The position numbers were made by a program, and so were the translations under genes. This document shows positions 24,601 through 36,446 of a stretch of DNA of 64,000 nt, in pieces (positions within the stretch are counted from its first letter, which is position 1; the number at the start of each line of letters is the position of its first letter). The stretch covers positions 1,426,001 through 1,490,000 of the forward strand of contig JAMXSV010000006.1 of the NCBI GenBank assembly GCA_027559495.1. Reading direction: 5' to 3'. Source of the DNA: Aurifilum marmelostoma. Taxonomy: Eukaryota; Ascomycota; Sordariomycetes; Diaporthales; Cryphonectriaceae. A model generated the notes under the pieces. It had not been told where the DNA came from. It made no database searches and worked only from the letters and a program-made list of their open reading frames with translations.

Positions 24601-24844
24601 CGGTGGAGGCGGCTATGGAGAGCGCCGCGAGCCCGAATTCGGTGGCGGCGGCTATGGTGGTCGCCAGGAAGAGTACGGCGGCCGTCAAGAGGGCGGCGGC
24701 GGCGGCTGGGGCGAGGGCGGGTTCGGCGGTGGTCGTCAGCGCCGTGACGACGAAGAGGAGGAGTACCGAGGAGGGGATGACGGCCGGGAGGGGGGCGGCT
24801 GGGGTGAACGTCGCTATGATGAGCGGCGTGGTGGCGGCTGGTGA
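21620..24844 (+). CDS. het-c: HET-C heterokaryon incompatibility protein
   Basis: Secretory-pathway/plasma-membrane protein whose allelic differences trigger incompatibility and cell death on hyphal fusion in Neurospora. Seven exons: 21620-21752, 21816-21836 (a 21-nt microexon), 21902-22150, 22213-22500, 22562-23286, 23353-23498, 23569-24844; about 945 aa. Signal peptide: LLWGIILLFLFARPAHA. HET-C core: FGAGNIAGISKVEGQNWRHG (across exons 1-2), VSRTYFGNWLRDYSQAIDVG, a second hydrophobic segment (LLLCILGFLTFGFG), CLEDFLAHSNYCELALIEMG. The C-terminal ~230 residues are Gly/Arg/Glu repeats (FGGFGGGRREE, GGREEYGGYG). ATG at 21629 is an equally good start. All phases agree. A long antisense open frame over exon 7 is a composition shadow. 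Confidence 0.95.
21816..21836 (+). other. het-c: 21-nt microexon of het-c
   Basis: Flanked by cacag and gtaagc. It supplies the end of the W codon and then RHGDIE, joining QN(W) in exon 1 to DTLLKILMAR in exon 3. Without it the conserved HET-C N-terminal block is broken. Confidence 0.85.
24100..24840 (+). repeat. het-c: Gly/Arg/Glu-rich coding repeat of het-c
   Basis: Degenerate in-frame repeats built on GGFGGGRREE and similar units. It is typical of the glycine-rich C-terminal tail of fungal HET-C and is prone to length polymorphism. Confidence 0.85.
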
Positions 24845-26037
24845 TGTCGATACCAACCGTCCCTCTCCTCTCCTCTTGCTTGGGCTGCAAGAAGGCAACC
24901 TCAAGCACACGTTCCTTACGAACCACACGATGAGATTGTCTCTAGGTCCCGTCAGTCAGAATGGAAAACCTCGCTCGTTGATTCTCTTTTCGTTCCCGAA
25001 CAACTCAAACACAGTGGTACCATCAAGACAAACTGAAATGCATCGGGACGTCGTTACAGTCGTCTTTTCCCACACGCCTTGAATATGCAGACAAATAAAT
25101 CCGTCCATGTCCGGCCAGGTAGGGGAGGGGGGGGGGGGGGCAAGGAAGGTGACTGAATGGGTTTCCACCCTCCCGTTCTCTACATTATATAAGACGTACT
25201 TTCTCCATATGCCAGGACAATGTCATGGTTCCACCACCATCATCATCATTTTCCCCCTCTTCCCCCTCAACGGAAGCCGCCTTGCAACAGGACGCCCCTG
25301 AAGCTGCCTTGGGGGGGCAACGACGAGGGGCCACAGAGCACACGATACTTGTGTTCGACATTTGAAATGAGTTCAATTCTTGGGAATCATTAGGGAGCCA
25401 CTACAATATCGTAGTAAAGCCCATCTCTCTGTCTCTCGTGCCCCCCCCCCCCAGCCCCCGCCTCTACTACACCTAAAACGTCTTTCTCTGACGTCTACCA
25501 GCATCTTCCAGCCCGTATCCATACAATGCGGGCGATGCCTATATAGCTCAAAAACCCCCCAGACATGAACCCTTGAACGATGCCGCGATGCTAAGTGCTT
25601 AAAAGTGTCCTTCCATTCCTTCCTGGGGAGGACTCGGGCTTGCCTCCCCCTCTTCCTCCTCTTGCGCCCATGAGGCGTCGATCCAAAACATAAAAGATAT
25701 GCTGATATCGCTCCCCGAGGTCTGCTTCTGAAAGGGTGGGTTGCATAGCAATCACCCAACAATGTCGGCGTCATGTAAATCTGCGCTGGCAGGCTTTCGA
25801 ATGTCGTTGAAATCTCCTGAACGCCGTGGTAAATGCCTTCCAAGAAAATCGTTATATATGAAAACTTGCGTTGGGGTATCATTGGATCACAACTCTTGTG
25901 AGGAAAAAGCAAAAGAAAAAAACAGCGTTGGAACTCAAAAGTCCCAAACCAGAGTTAAGGTGCCGAAGACACATTATCGAAAGCCGGGAAACATGGTCGT
26001 GGTAATTTTCTTCCCTGCTGCACGTCAGTAGGGTGAT
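24845..26037. other. Convergent 3' region, het-c / RING
   Basis: 1.2 kb between two converging genes. Holds a G-run (about 25127-25140), a CAT/ATC repeat (about 25231-25250) and a C-run (25441-25452). No gene seen. Confidence 0.45.
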
Positions 26038-27967
26038 CTAGAGAGGTTGGTGAGTACGCACAGGGGCTCGGGAAAACTGACATCTTGGCCGTCCGTCCCA
26101 GCTCTGCCCGTCGTTCGAGTCCACCCCGGCCAGGTCGCGCATCCGCAGGCGCGTCTCTGCCGTCGGGCTGTGACGTGATGGCATGTCTGACAGGGCATCG
26201 GCGGCGGTGTTGCTGGGACGGAACAGCTTCTTCCTGCGAAGATTACCACCCCGCCTGTTGTTGTTGTTGTTGGGTTGGCTCTCGAGCTCTGCATCCTCTA
26301 CGGTGATGGAGCCGCGTAGCCGGCGCAGAGCTCTCTCGCGCCGCACCATCGCGTTTGTGATCTCGGGGCAGTATCCCTTTGGGAGCATAGACGCCTTGCA
26401 CTGTGGGCACAGGGAGCTGTTCTCGCTCAGGAACTCATCGATGCACTCCGGGTGGTAGATGTGACCGCACGACAGCTCCCTGATGATGGTGACGCGGTTC
26501 TCGTAGTCCTCCTCGCAGATCATGCATCTCGGCTGGTAGTCGGTCGATACGCTGTTGATGGTGAGCCCGGTCACAGTTGACCTGGCGGCGTGGCTGGGGG
26601 GGACGGTCTTCTCGGACATGGGCCCCGACGACGGCAGATCGGGTCCTCCACCGTCATCCCGGCTGCGCACTGGGTCTGGCAGGCTGGGCGACTTGGGCGA
26701 CGTGGGCGACATGGGCGAGGACGGCGCGGTGGTGGTGGATTTCAGCGTGTAGTTGTAGGTGAAGAGGGGGGAACTTCTCGACGTGCTCGATGGGCACCCT
26801 GACCCTCTTGATGTTCATGGCCTCGAGGTTGACCTCTCCAGACATGACCCGCAGCTGGAGCGAGAGCCGTCGCCTGTGCTGGGTGTAGTGCATCATGCAG
26901 GACACCAGGGCAAGAAAGACCAGCAGGACCCCGATGCAGACGCATATGAAGACCCATATGGTCGGCAGCGTGCTCGGGGTGGCGACGCTGATCTCTGACC
27001 ATATCCGCACGTAGTCGTTGTCGCCGGGGCTGTACAGGGCTGTGATGTTTTGGCCGTACGGCACCGAGCTGACGTTGCCACTGTATAGACTCAGCTCGGT
27101 CATCATGGCGGCCCCGACGCTCCCAGAGAGGGCGTAGACGGGAAACTTGCTGGTCGACCTCCAGGCGCCATGGTCATGGAGATCCCACTGCTGGTCCTCG
27201 ACGCCGGGGGGTCTATCGGATCTGTTGTTCGGTATGTAGGTGAGGAAGGCGCGAATGGGGTCGGAGGAGGCAGCTGCCAGGTAAGACTTTGTACAGTTCG
27301 GGCTGTACCAAGGGGCGAGCGCGATGAGGTTGTAGTCGGAAGGTGGCAGGTCGGCCTGACGGACGGCGTGCTTGGGGACATAGTCGGGCTCTATCTCGCG
27401 GCAGGGGTCGTTTTCTTCCAGGTAGGGGACGTATAGCAAGCCCTGTATGATGCCGTTCTGGGTCGAAGCATACTTGGAGGCCAGTATGGTGATATTTTCA
27501 CCTATCGTGGCAGAGTACGCAATCTCGCCCTGCACAAGCATTAACGGACACTCTGTCTGGCGGGGGACGAGGGATGGAGGAGGGGCGGCCCGAGGGCGGG
27601 AGAACTCACAGACAGGGCGGTGATGTTCTTGATGATAGTCGATGGGATGGTAGGGTTGCCAGACCAGGCGGGATTGCTGAATAAGAGACTGCGACAGATC
27701 AGTACACACAGACAGCCATGGCACAGATGGCGAAGAAGGGGGGGGAGGGGGATGGGGGCATGTCTCGAGTCGGGCGGCACTGGTGGTGTCTTGGCCAGGG
27801 CGGCTCGAGGGCTGGCGTCGTGAGGAGAAGGGGGGGGGAGGGGGCAAACCCTCCTCGCGTCGGCGTCACCCTGAGCGCACGAGAAAGCACGAAGCAACAA
27901 TTGTCGTGTTGGAGGAATGCGCAGTGAAGACCAGGGAGGCCAAGACAACCACGACAGGACCGCCCAT
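26038..27967 (-). CDS. Transmembrane RING-H2 protein, frameshifted
   Basis: Probable membrane E3 ubiquitin ligase. The luminal part has several N-glycosylation sequons (NIT, NRS, NVS). A single membrane segment TIWVFICVCIGVLLVFLALV follows, then a cytosolic RING-H2: CMICEEDYENRV, CGHIYHPECIDEFL, LCPQCKASMLP (C3H2C3 spacing). Exons proposed: 27967-27870 (signal-like MGGPVVVVLASLVFTAHSS), 27688-27610 and 27529-26038. The 5' end is uncertain; an exon ending near 28055 (…YVDDIQNA) could be spliced to 27688 instead. Exon 3 is 1492 nt (3n+1). The frame switches just after VEKF at the 6-G run 26766-26771, and with 5 G it continues PLFTYNYTLKSTTT into the RING half. Corrected length is about 555 aa. 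The luminal domain may be PA-like, which I cannot prove by eye. Confidence 0.75.
26766..26771. other. G6 homopolymer at the RING-gene frame switch
   Basis: Six C's on the coding strand read KFPPLHLQL and leave the RING frame. Five would read KFPLFTYNYTLK and join the membrane half to the RING half. Confidence 0.7.
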
Positions 27968-28877
27968 CGCCAGCCTGAACAGACAAAAAGGGACGAGGGC
28001 AGGCGTCCAGATCACGACGAGGACAAGAGGGGGGAGAGGGCATGGCGGACGTACACTGCATTTTGTATGTCATCGACGTAGGCTGTGAGACAAGAAGCGG
28101 CCGTCAGTATGCGTCTCCACGTGCGCGCATGTGTGAGCGAGTGCGTGCGTGTGTGAGGGGGGGAAGAAAAAAAGTAAAAAAGGGCTGTGGTATTGTTTGT
28201 CATATAGTGCGCTGTCGCCTGGATGCGCTGGGTCTTGCCAAGGCGGTCGCGCGGCTGCCAAGAATCTGGGGGATCGATCACCAAGATTTTGTAACGTGCT
28301 GTGGTCCAGTCGTCCCGCCTGGGCACGCCTCCCAAGCTTTTTTGACATGCTGCAGGGTGGATAAGGATCTCGGGGGCAGGTGGGAGGGGGGGGGGGAAAA
28401 AAAACAAAAAGAAAGCGACATACTGTTGCCCAGCATTGTAGACGATCATTGTGCGGGTTCTAGAACCCAGGGCTCGAGGCGCGACCGCATCTAGACTCCT
28501 GAGGAATCGCGGTGGTGGTTGGGTGGTGATGACGATGGTGATGATGATGGTGACGATGATGATGAGGAGGAGAAGGAGGAGGATGTTGACGCGTGATGGT
28601 GATGAAGACGCCTGAAAAGGGGGCAGAGGAAGAAAGGGAATAGGGTAGCGAAAGAAGAAGAAAAAAAAGAAGAAGAGGAGGGCAAAAAAAAAAGGTGTGG
28701 AAGCCCCAAAGAGAAGAAGAGACAGGAAGGTGGTTGATGACAAGAGGGTCGGTCGAATGAATGAGTCTTGGACGAGGTTTCCAAGTGATCCGGAGTAGCG
28801 ACAGACTGGATGGATGTATCTGTGTGTGCATGTACGTATGTATATACGTGTTTGTATGTACGTAAGACGGGCCTGGA

Positions 28878-28913
28878 CACACACACACACTCTCTCTCTC
28901 TCTCTCTCTCTCT
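28878..28913. repeat. (CA)n(CT)n microsatellite
   Basis: Plus strand: acacacacac passing directly into tctctctctc, about 36 bp. Confidence 0.85.
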
Positions 28914-29617
28914 GGCTTTGATCTGGTATGACGGAATAATCCTCTGCTTGTGACCAGCAGCAGGTTCGACGACGTCGCGGGAGGAGATGAGAAATCGAGG
29001 GTGGGGAGGGTGGGAAAGAGATGGCGAGCTGTAGATGTCACCCTGCCTGGTGTGGTCCTCTGATCCCCCTCGATTGTTTTTCTTTCTTTTCTTCTTTTTC
29101 CTTTTCTTTTTTCCTCTCTGATCAGGACACGACAGGGAAAAGCGGCCTGGGCGGGTATAACCTGGGCGGAGGGCTCACACTCGCGCGCAGGTCTCGAGGA
29201 AGATTGAAGGATGAGACGAGAAGCAATTGTTCCGGGGCCCAGGGCCAGCGCGAGGGCTGCCGCCTGCCAAGACTTTATGAGAAGGTTCCTGAGTGAGAAT
29301 CGAGAGGAGAGAGGGACTGCGGGCCCGGGGGGGGGAGGCGTGTGGGTGGGGCCCCTGTCAGGCCCTGACAGAGAGGTACATAGACGGCAGCAGCAACCAG
29401 CAGGCCCCCCGAACCGAGGAGAGAAAAGAGTTGGGGCGCTTGCGAGGACGGCCTAGTAGGGAAAAAAAAAAAGGGAGGGACTCGCTACGTACTGTGGTAG
29501 AACTGCGACCACACACCCACCACCAAGCAGCCCGACCCATGCACCCTGCCCATGCACACCCATGTCGTGTGGCCCATACTAGCACACTAGGTACTTGTAG
29601 CACCGCGGCTAGGCTAC

Positions 29618-29641
29618 AGCAGCAGCAGCAGCAGCAGCAGC
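29618..29641. repeat. (CAG)n repeat, non-coding
   Basis: Seven or more tandem CAG units between genes. No open frame with coding character covers it. Confidence 0.8.
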
Positions 29642-30925
29642 GTGACGGGCCCTAACCATAACAAGCTGCCCTACGTGGATTGCACCAGCAAAATAACCTT
29701 CCCGTCTTTTCCGTCTGGGAGAAAAAACTGCAACATGGCCTGCATGGTACATACTGGGCAGGGGTAGGATACGGCACCTCGAGGGTGTACCTCAGCAGGT
29801 ACAGGCCCGCCACACGGGCACAGCTCAATCAATAATGCAGAGTACAACACACCCTCTCTCTCACACACCCTCTCTCTCACTCTCACACACACATACTATG
29901 TACACACACACAAACCTAAAATGCTGGGATCCGTCCAATCGGCACCACCAGACCCGAGATCTCAAGGGCACCATGGTGTCCTGGGCCCAGTCGTACTACT
30001 TATACCATGACAGTACTACGTACGTACATACCCACGCAGAGCCAGCCAGGTACTAACTAGGATCCCCCACCACCCCCCCCCCCCGAGTCAGTCTGTTTTC
30101 AGCAGGCAAGGTTTCCCGCCCACCCTCGTCCGCGTTCCTCCTCGTCCTCGTCCTCGTCCTCGACCTCCTCCTTGTTGCCGAGGACGGTCCCCAGGCAGCC
30201 CAGGGTGTCATCAAGATGAGCTTGTCGCTGATGTGTCGCAACGCTGCGAAAGTGGTTGACGTTACCGAGGCCCACATCAGGTCGTTGGGTATGACCCGCA
30301 CAACAACATCTCATCGCGGACGTGTCACAAGGAGGTCATGTGAGAGTGGAACCCTCCATACGGGCGGGTGAAGGAGGCAGAAGGGGAAGATGGCGGGCGC
30401 ATGCACCATCTACTCTGGTCAAGTAACAACATGCCTGCAGAGGCTGGAGGGATCCCCAGAAAAAGATAATAAGCCTTGAACCATTGATGATGATTCCTGT
30501 CGACTAATCTCTTGGTCACTGGTTCCGTCATCACCGCGCCGAAGGGAGAGAAGGAGGGGGGGCATGGGGGGTAATAATTGGGCGCTAGGCCAGAGTCAGA
30601 GGCGTCGGTCTGGGCCCTCTTGGATCACCGTTGGCCATACACAGCAGCCGACGGACGAGGAGGAGGAGGAGGAGGAGGAGGTCAGACCGATTTATGCATA
30701 TCCACGCCTCTCGAGTCCTGGGTTCATATTATGGTGGTAAGGTAACGGTAACATTGCATACACTCCTTGATTACTTTTTGGCGCGCAGCAACGAAGATGA
30801 GGGGGGAGAAGCAACCAGCAGCGGGAAATACCGGCCCAGCTGGCAGCGAGTCGGATCTCCAGGCCCAAACGAGCCGGTCTGCAGGGGCAATTGCGCGGGT
30901 GAAAGGATGGTGTGTGAGTGAGTTG

Positions 30926-30949
30926 AGTGTGTGTGTGTGTGTGTGTGTG

Positions 30950-31004
<55 letters not shown>
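30926..31004. repeat. Long (GT)n(GA)n compound microsatellite
   Basis: About 25 bp of GT units run straight into about 50 bp of GA units on the plus strand, the longest dinucleotide repeat in the window. Confidence 0.9.
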
Positions 31005-31006
<2 letters not shown>

Positions 31007-33751
31007 CTGGGAGAGCCCGCCCCGCCAGGCCGGCTTTTTCTCTGCCTCTGGTCATCATACTGCAACGCGATGGCATCATGCTCGGTCTTTTTCTCTCTCG
31101 AGACAGCGAGACTGGAACCATCCATTCATCCCCATCGCAGACGGGTACCGGAGCAAAAAAAAAAAAAAAAAAAAAAGATATGCTGCATACCTGGCCTGTG
31201 AGCAGGTGGAGAACCGACAGACAGTACGGGCGAGAACAGGCTCGACAGTACCATGCTGTCGGGACCATCGCCAAGCCTGGCGGATCAGTCTTGGCTCGAT
31301 GGTGTTCCGGCATGTGTGCGGTGTGTCTATCTATGTATGTATGTATGTGTGTGTGTGTGCGTGCGCGTGTACGTGTGCGTGCGTGCGTGGGTGCGTGCCT
31401 AGACAGTACTATGCACTATAGTATCCAGAACCAACCCGACTCACAAAGGCTTGGCCAAAAAGCTTATCACGGTAGAATGAATTATATTGTCGACAGAAGC
31501 GCTCCCTGTTCGCTGGCTGGCAGAGCTGGGGGGGGGGGGCAAGGGGCATGCGCAGATCTCGTCCGATTATGATGCCCGTGCCAAACTCTAGGTACAGGTA
31601 GATACTGTAAAAGCGAGTCAAGGTGACAACAACAAGGGAAAGGCAGAACAAAAAGAAGTCAAAAATAATAATTGAGTCAAATAAATAAATAAATAAAAAA
31701 GAAAGAAAGGAAAACGGCATCAGCAGATGGGATCCATGCGCACGGGAAGACCCATGCCAAGCAACAGTGACAGGTGATGGTTTCAGCCTGGTCAATGCTC
31801 GGACTGGCCTCGCGTGTGATGTACACTCTTGGGACATACCCGTCTCCCGATTCATTCTCTCAGCATGAACGTAATCCACGTTCCTGACACTTCCGGCTCT
31901 CTCTATGTGACGTCGGCTGATTGTGCCATACACACACACACACACACCTTGTAAGAAATATAAATAATACTGTGTGGGCGATAGATATAATAATTACTAC
32001 TCAACCACCCACGGCAGTGATTTGATGACACGAGGATCGACATCGTCCCTGCTCTCTTCTCGATCATTCCCTTGTCATGTCCTGAGAGAAAAGGGGGGGG
32101 GGGGAGGAAAGGGAAATAAAATAAAAATAAAATGCAATGCAACATGATATCCACCCTGTCAAAATGTCTTTCGGTTCATCGGCACCCAACCACGCCCAAA
32201 GTCGGCACGGGAACACGGCACCAGCGCCTCGTTCAACAACAAATCACCGAAAGGGCGTACATCTTTTTGTTCTCTTCTTTTTCTTTTTCACTAAGCTCAA
32301 GCCCACCGCCAATTTCCCCTGCCCGACCGACCAGTCATTTACACACGCGACTCGCGGGTGCATACGTCTGCTCGTCCACTTGCCGTGTTAGCCGCGGCGG
32401 CATTTGCCTTCTGTAGAGGAGGGGGGGGGGGGGAGGTTCTAGACTCTGTCTGCAGTACTTTCTTTTCCGGCCATCCATCTCGACCTCGTCACCACCCCGT
32501 CATCTACCGCCGGGCATGGACAGGGGGATCAGCGGCAAGAGCACTGACAAGAAAAAGAAAGAACAAAAAAAAGTCAAATAAAGTCCAACAGCCAGGACAA
32601 AAGGCATCACATGCTGCACACCCAGGAGAGAGAGAGTGTGTGTGAGAAGAGTCAGCCGGTCAAGGGGACGTCGTAGCTTGTCCCACCCGGCCGGCCTCCT
32701 GTGTGCCTCCTCGAGAACAAGACAGTGAGTGACGTCTTTTCCTATCTGCATCTCTTACCTTTTTGCTTAAAAAAAAAAAAAAAAAAAAAACCTTGCGAGG
32801 GCTTTGACGTTGTCTCGGTAAGCACGGCAGCACAGACAAGGTTCGGAAGGGAAAAGTCTAAAAAACATTCTCCACGTCACCACTGAGATAAACGAGGGTT
32901 GATGTCAGCCCCCGTTGCCCCGAGGGTGCGCAAGCCGTGAGAGGCGGGCCGTGGAGTTAAGTGATTAGTATCTGGGGGGGGAGGGGGAGAGATGGCTTGC
33001 CCGGGCTGTTGTCGACCACCTTTCCCCCCCCCCCCACTGGGTGCCACGTCAGGAAGTGGTGCATCAGCAGCCATCAGCAGCTTAATCAGATGGTGTGGAA
33101 CTTTCATGGTGATTCCAAATCTGAAGGGATGCTGCGGTCTGCGCAATGGCCCGAGTTATCCAGCGGGGGACGGGGCGCGAGAGCTGGGGGCGTCATGTAG
33201 TTTGTCGACTTTGGGCAGGTGGCGAGTTGCAGAGTATATTGCTGCAGATGGAGTAATTACTGAATAAACGTAGAGGTGTAGTTCAGGCGGTTGCTGTTCC
33301 TTTGATGCCTACGTCTGGTTATGCGTGGCACATTGAGCGTTGTGAATGCTGCTTTGCCTTGGGTGGCTGATACAAAGCCATCATCGTTCGTCCCATGGAA
33401 GATGTCTTCCCTTCATCTATGGAAGAGGAACATTTGAGCAAAGGATGGAGGAGTGTCTGTCATGTCTCTCAAGAAGCTGAGAAGTGTGACAATTTCCGAA
33501 GTCAAGGCTTGCCGTCCAGCCTTCATCACATTGATAATCACTTTAGAATATTCAGTCAAACGATAGTCTTCTGACTCCATCTCATATCATTCCAATGTAT
33601 TGTGTAATGTCTACAAACTAGCAGAGCAACAAGTGTAAGGAAATGAACAATCTCGTTGAACATTCACCGAAACAAGACACAGCCGACTCGTCGCTGGTGC
33701 TCATAATTACCAGGCACTTCCAAGCCTCTTACTCACCTACCTCTCTCTCTC

Positions 33752-35223
33752 TCAGCCACCAATGTAGACCCCCAGGCTCCTCGCACTACTCACCTGGACC
33801 GCCCCCTCCGGGTCCTGCGCCCCAACAGCAACATCATCATAGGCAAAGGCATACCCCCCACCCTCTCATGAGCATGCACGACCCGCGCATAGTGGTTGGT
33901 GACGTCCGCCCGCCCGTAGAACAGGTCCGCCGCCGGGCCGGGCTGCACGTCCCCGCCCTCGACCAGCAGCGTGGACCGCGTGAGCGCGGCGCACACCCGC
34001 GGCACGATGGCCTTGAAGCCGGCGTCGGCCGTGGCGTTGATGGCAAAGGCGCCGCTGTTGCACCCCCAGACGTCGGCGGTCGTGGGCCGCGGCATGCGCA
34101 CCGCCGTGCCCGTGCACACCAGCGCCTGGTCCGCCGCCGCCGCGTCCACCCTGCACGAGACGATGGTGTCGTTGATGGTGCCGAGGCCGGCCTGCTGGGT
34201 GTCGACGTACAGGGGCTGCGCGGCGTAGCGCTGCCAGACCTTGGTTATGTAGGGCTCGTAGTAGTCGTCGCCGGCGAAGGCGATGTGCTGCGCGGCGCCG
34301 TCCTGCGGGGCCAGGACCCGGAGGAGGGTCTTGTTGTCGTCGTAGATGCACAGCTCGCCCCATTTATTGCCATCCTTTTTGGCCTGCTTCCTGAGGTCGG
34401 CGCAGATGTTCTCGGCAGGGGTTGCAGAGGAGGAGGAGGTGGTGGTGGTGTTGGTGGTGGTGGAGGGTGTGCTCGAGCCGCTGCTGCCCGGAAGCGTCGT
34501 CATGAGGCCCGGGACGGTGTGGACGCCACCGCTCTCGTCAGTGACAGAGATGCCAAAGGCCAGCGAGACAAAGTCCACAAACGAGAGGTTGACAAAGAAC
34601 TCGTCCGCGCCGCTCGTCATCTCGATGAAGCCCCAGCGCGTCTCGTAGGCCAGCGTGCCCGGGTCCGTGACCACAGGCTGCACGACCGTGGTGATGCCGC
34701 TCGCCGCGCCCACCATCTGCCACGCCATCTGCGCCCCCTCGAAGGCGTACATGCGCGCGGAGCTGACGTAGCTGGGCAGCGTGAGCGTGGTCGCCTGCCC
34801 GTGCCTGGCCAGGAACCCGACGTCCCCTGTGACGTTGACGGGCGTGGGCGAGCCTCCGGCGTTGAGGGCGAGCCACTGGCCGTTGGTCTGCAGCATGGAC
34901 TGCGAGCCTGAGGTGCCGACGTCGCCTGTGATGTAGATGTACAGGTCCTTGCCTGAGGAGACGGTGTTGTGGACGGTGATGGCTACATTGGGGTTGGCAG
35001 ACCTGGCTGAGACACTTGGCTCCCTCCTGTCATGGAGGATCAAGTTGTTGCTGTTGTTGTTGACATTGTCTGTGGTGGGGTGAGTGGTTACAGAGAGTCC
35101 AGCTGGCTGTAACTTACCTGGGGCTGTCGAGGCCAGGTTGCTCCCAACAGGGAGACTGTGGCCAAGAGGGAGGATGGAAGAGAGAAGGATCCCTAGGAGG
35201 GATCTTGTGAGCAAGTGCATCAT
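33752..35223 (-). CDS. Secreted GH64 beta-1,3-glucanase, frameshifted
   Basis: Glycoside hydrolase family 64 (thaumatin-like fold) protein, expected to cleave beta-1,3-glucan to oligosaccharides outside the cell or in the wall. Signal peptide: LLGILLSSILPLGHS. The conserved region includes TLAYETRWGFIEMT (barrel core), the ENICADLRKQA stretch, CNSGAFAI, VCAALTRSTLLVEGG, and NHYARVVHAHE near the end. The main frame runs off into a short wrong tail after ERVGG. The other frame supplies GGYAFAYDDVAVGAQDPEG, the expected family ending, then VYIGG and a stop at 33752. The span is 1472 nt (3n+2), so one base is missing, and the 6-C run at 33854-33859 is at the switch. A Thr/Ser linker of (ACC/GTG) repeats lies mid-protein. 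Corrected length is about 490 aa. Confidence 0.85.
33854..33859. other. C6 homopolymer at the GH64 frame switch
   Basis: One more base here restores the conserved GYAFAYDDV end of the glucanase. As given, the frame reads GGMPLPMMML and ends 40 nt early. Confidence 0.7.
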
Positions 35224-36446
35224 ACTGTGTAGGATGCCCAGGTGGTTGGAGTTGTGCTCTTTGTTTGATAGCTTTGTGTGTGAGTGTTGTGTGCTCTTGT
35301 CTTGGTTCTGGTCTGAGTTTCTTCCTCCAATGTGAGAGTCAAGAGGAAAAGAAAACCAACCAAGGCATATGGTAATTATGTGCCATGTTCATATATATAT
35401 CCTACACCTATCCGACTGTATGAAGGACTGTCAATACACATACCTGCTGTCTTGTTGTTGTTGGAACAAAGACCTTCCGTGTAAATTCACAATGGAATTG
35501 TATGCCAAGGTGAAGAAACAACAGCAAGGGTGTTGGTACTATCTCATACAGGCGGCATTGTGTGCATGTGAAGGCTATGTCACAAAGGCATTGTCACCTG
35601 TATGGACAGTAATTATGTGTAATTATGGACAGAAACAAGAGCATTATAGACAAGCTGGTGTATCTCCCATGTCAAGGTCACCAGGCCCATATACGATTAT
35701 CATTGGTGAACAATTGATATTATGACCAATAATATTCATACAACTTGTTACTTCTGCCCAGGAGCTGACTTCACTCAGGCCACAGTTGAATTGATTATTG
35801 TCATTGGGAAGTCTTCTTGATGAAAGATTATGTGACTTGTCGTTTCTAATTATGTAGCACAGATGAATTGCAGTACATGTAGCCATGAAACCCTATTGTC
35901 TAGTCATTTAAGTAATAGGTAATTAAGTACTTGGAAAATGTAAACTTGGCATTTGCAAGCATGAATGTGGTCGATATCGATGCAGTGATTTACCTCTTGA
36001 TCGTGCATAGTTGGAGGCAGCAATTCAGCCGGTAATTATGTAACTAACGTCTCACAGCTCTAGACTGGCCTCCAATGCTCGTCGAGTCTCAAGTCTTCTC
36101 CACGTGGACAAAGAATGGCAGTACATAGTAGGTCATTCAGTGCCTTCAGCAGGCCTTTGATCTGGTATAGCCTGCCTGGTATAAAAAACAAAAGTAGCCT
36201 CACAACGCCGTTCCGTTATCACCCATTCCGTTGCCATCCTGTTGCCATATGATACCATCGGCTCATAACACCAAATCACTCATACTCCTTCCAAGTAACG
36301 CCAATCCAGTCCATAGAATGAGATGTGCTAGTGGTGGTGGTGATACCCCGCCTCTTTGGGCTTGATGCACCACTGCGGCCCTTCAGAATGATGTCAGAGA
36401 CCAACTGCGCAGCCTGGGTGCCCATCCATAGGAGCAAGCAGGCAGC
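35224..36446. promoter_or_regulatory. GH64 upstream region with five TAATTATG copies
   Basis: About 1.2 kb, visibly more AT-rich than its surroundings. TAATTATG occurs at 35373, 35610, 35620, 35848 and 36033, all on the same strand, and two are directly adjacent. This is the 5' side of the glucanase and the 3' side of Ada3. A homeodomain-type site is possible. One CACGTG lies near 36100. No gene seen. Confidence 0.5.

Larger units (their letters stand above)
27968..33751. other. 5.8 kb gene desert with many microsatellites
   Basis: No convincing gene. Contains the RING gene upstream region, (CA)n(CT)n at 28878-28913, (CAG)n at about 29618-29641, a C-run near 30068-30082, the large (GT)n(GA)n block at 30926-31004, a poly-A run of about 22 at 31155-31176, TGTATG/TGTGCG runs near 31335-31395, G-runs (32094, 32421) and poly-A at 32769-32790. 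The extreme repeat content argues against coding use. A non-coding transcript cannot be excluded. Confidence 0.5.

Noticed and set aside
23480..24928. 482-aa antisense open frame over het-c exon 7
   Set aside because: Ala/Thr/Leu-rich mirror of the GC-rich repeat region; het-c on the plus strand has a full set of conserved motifs and splice sites.
30767..31572. Open frames rich in Arg-Glu or Ser-Leu repeats
   Set aside because: They translate the (GT)n(GA)n microsatellite and nothing else.
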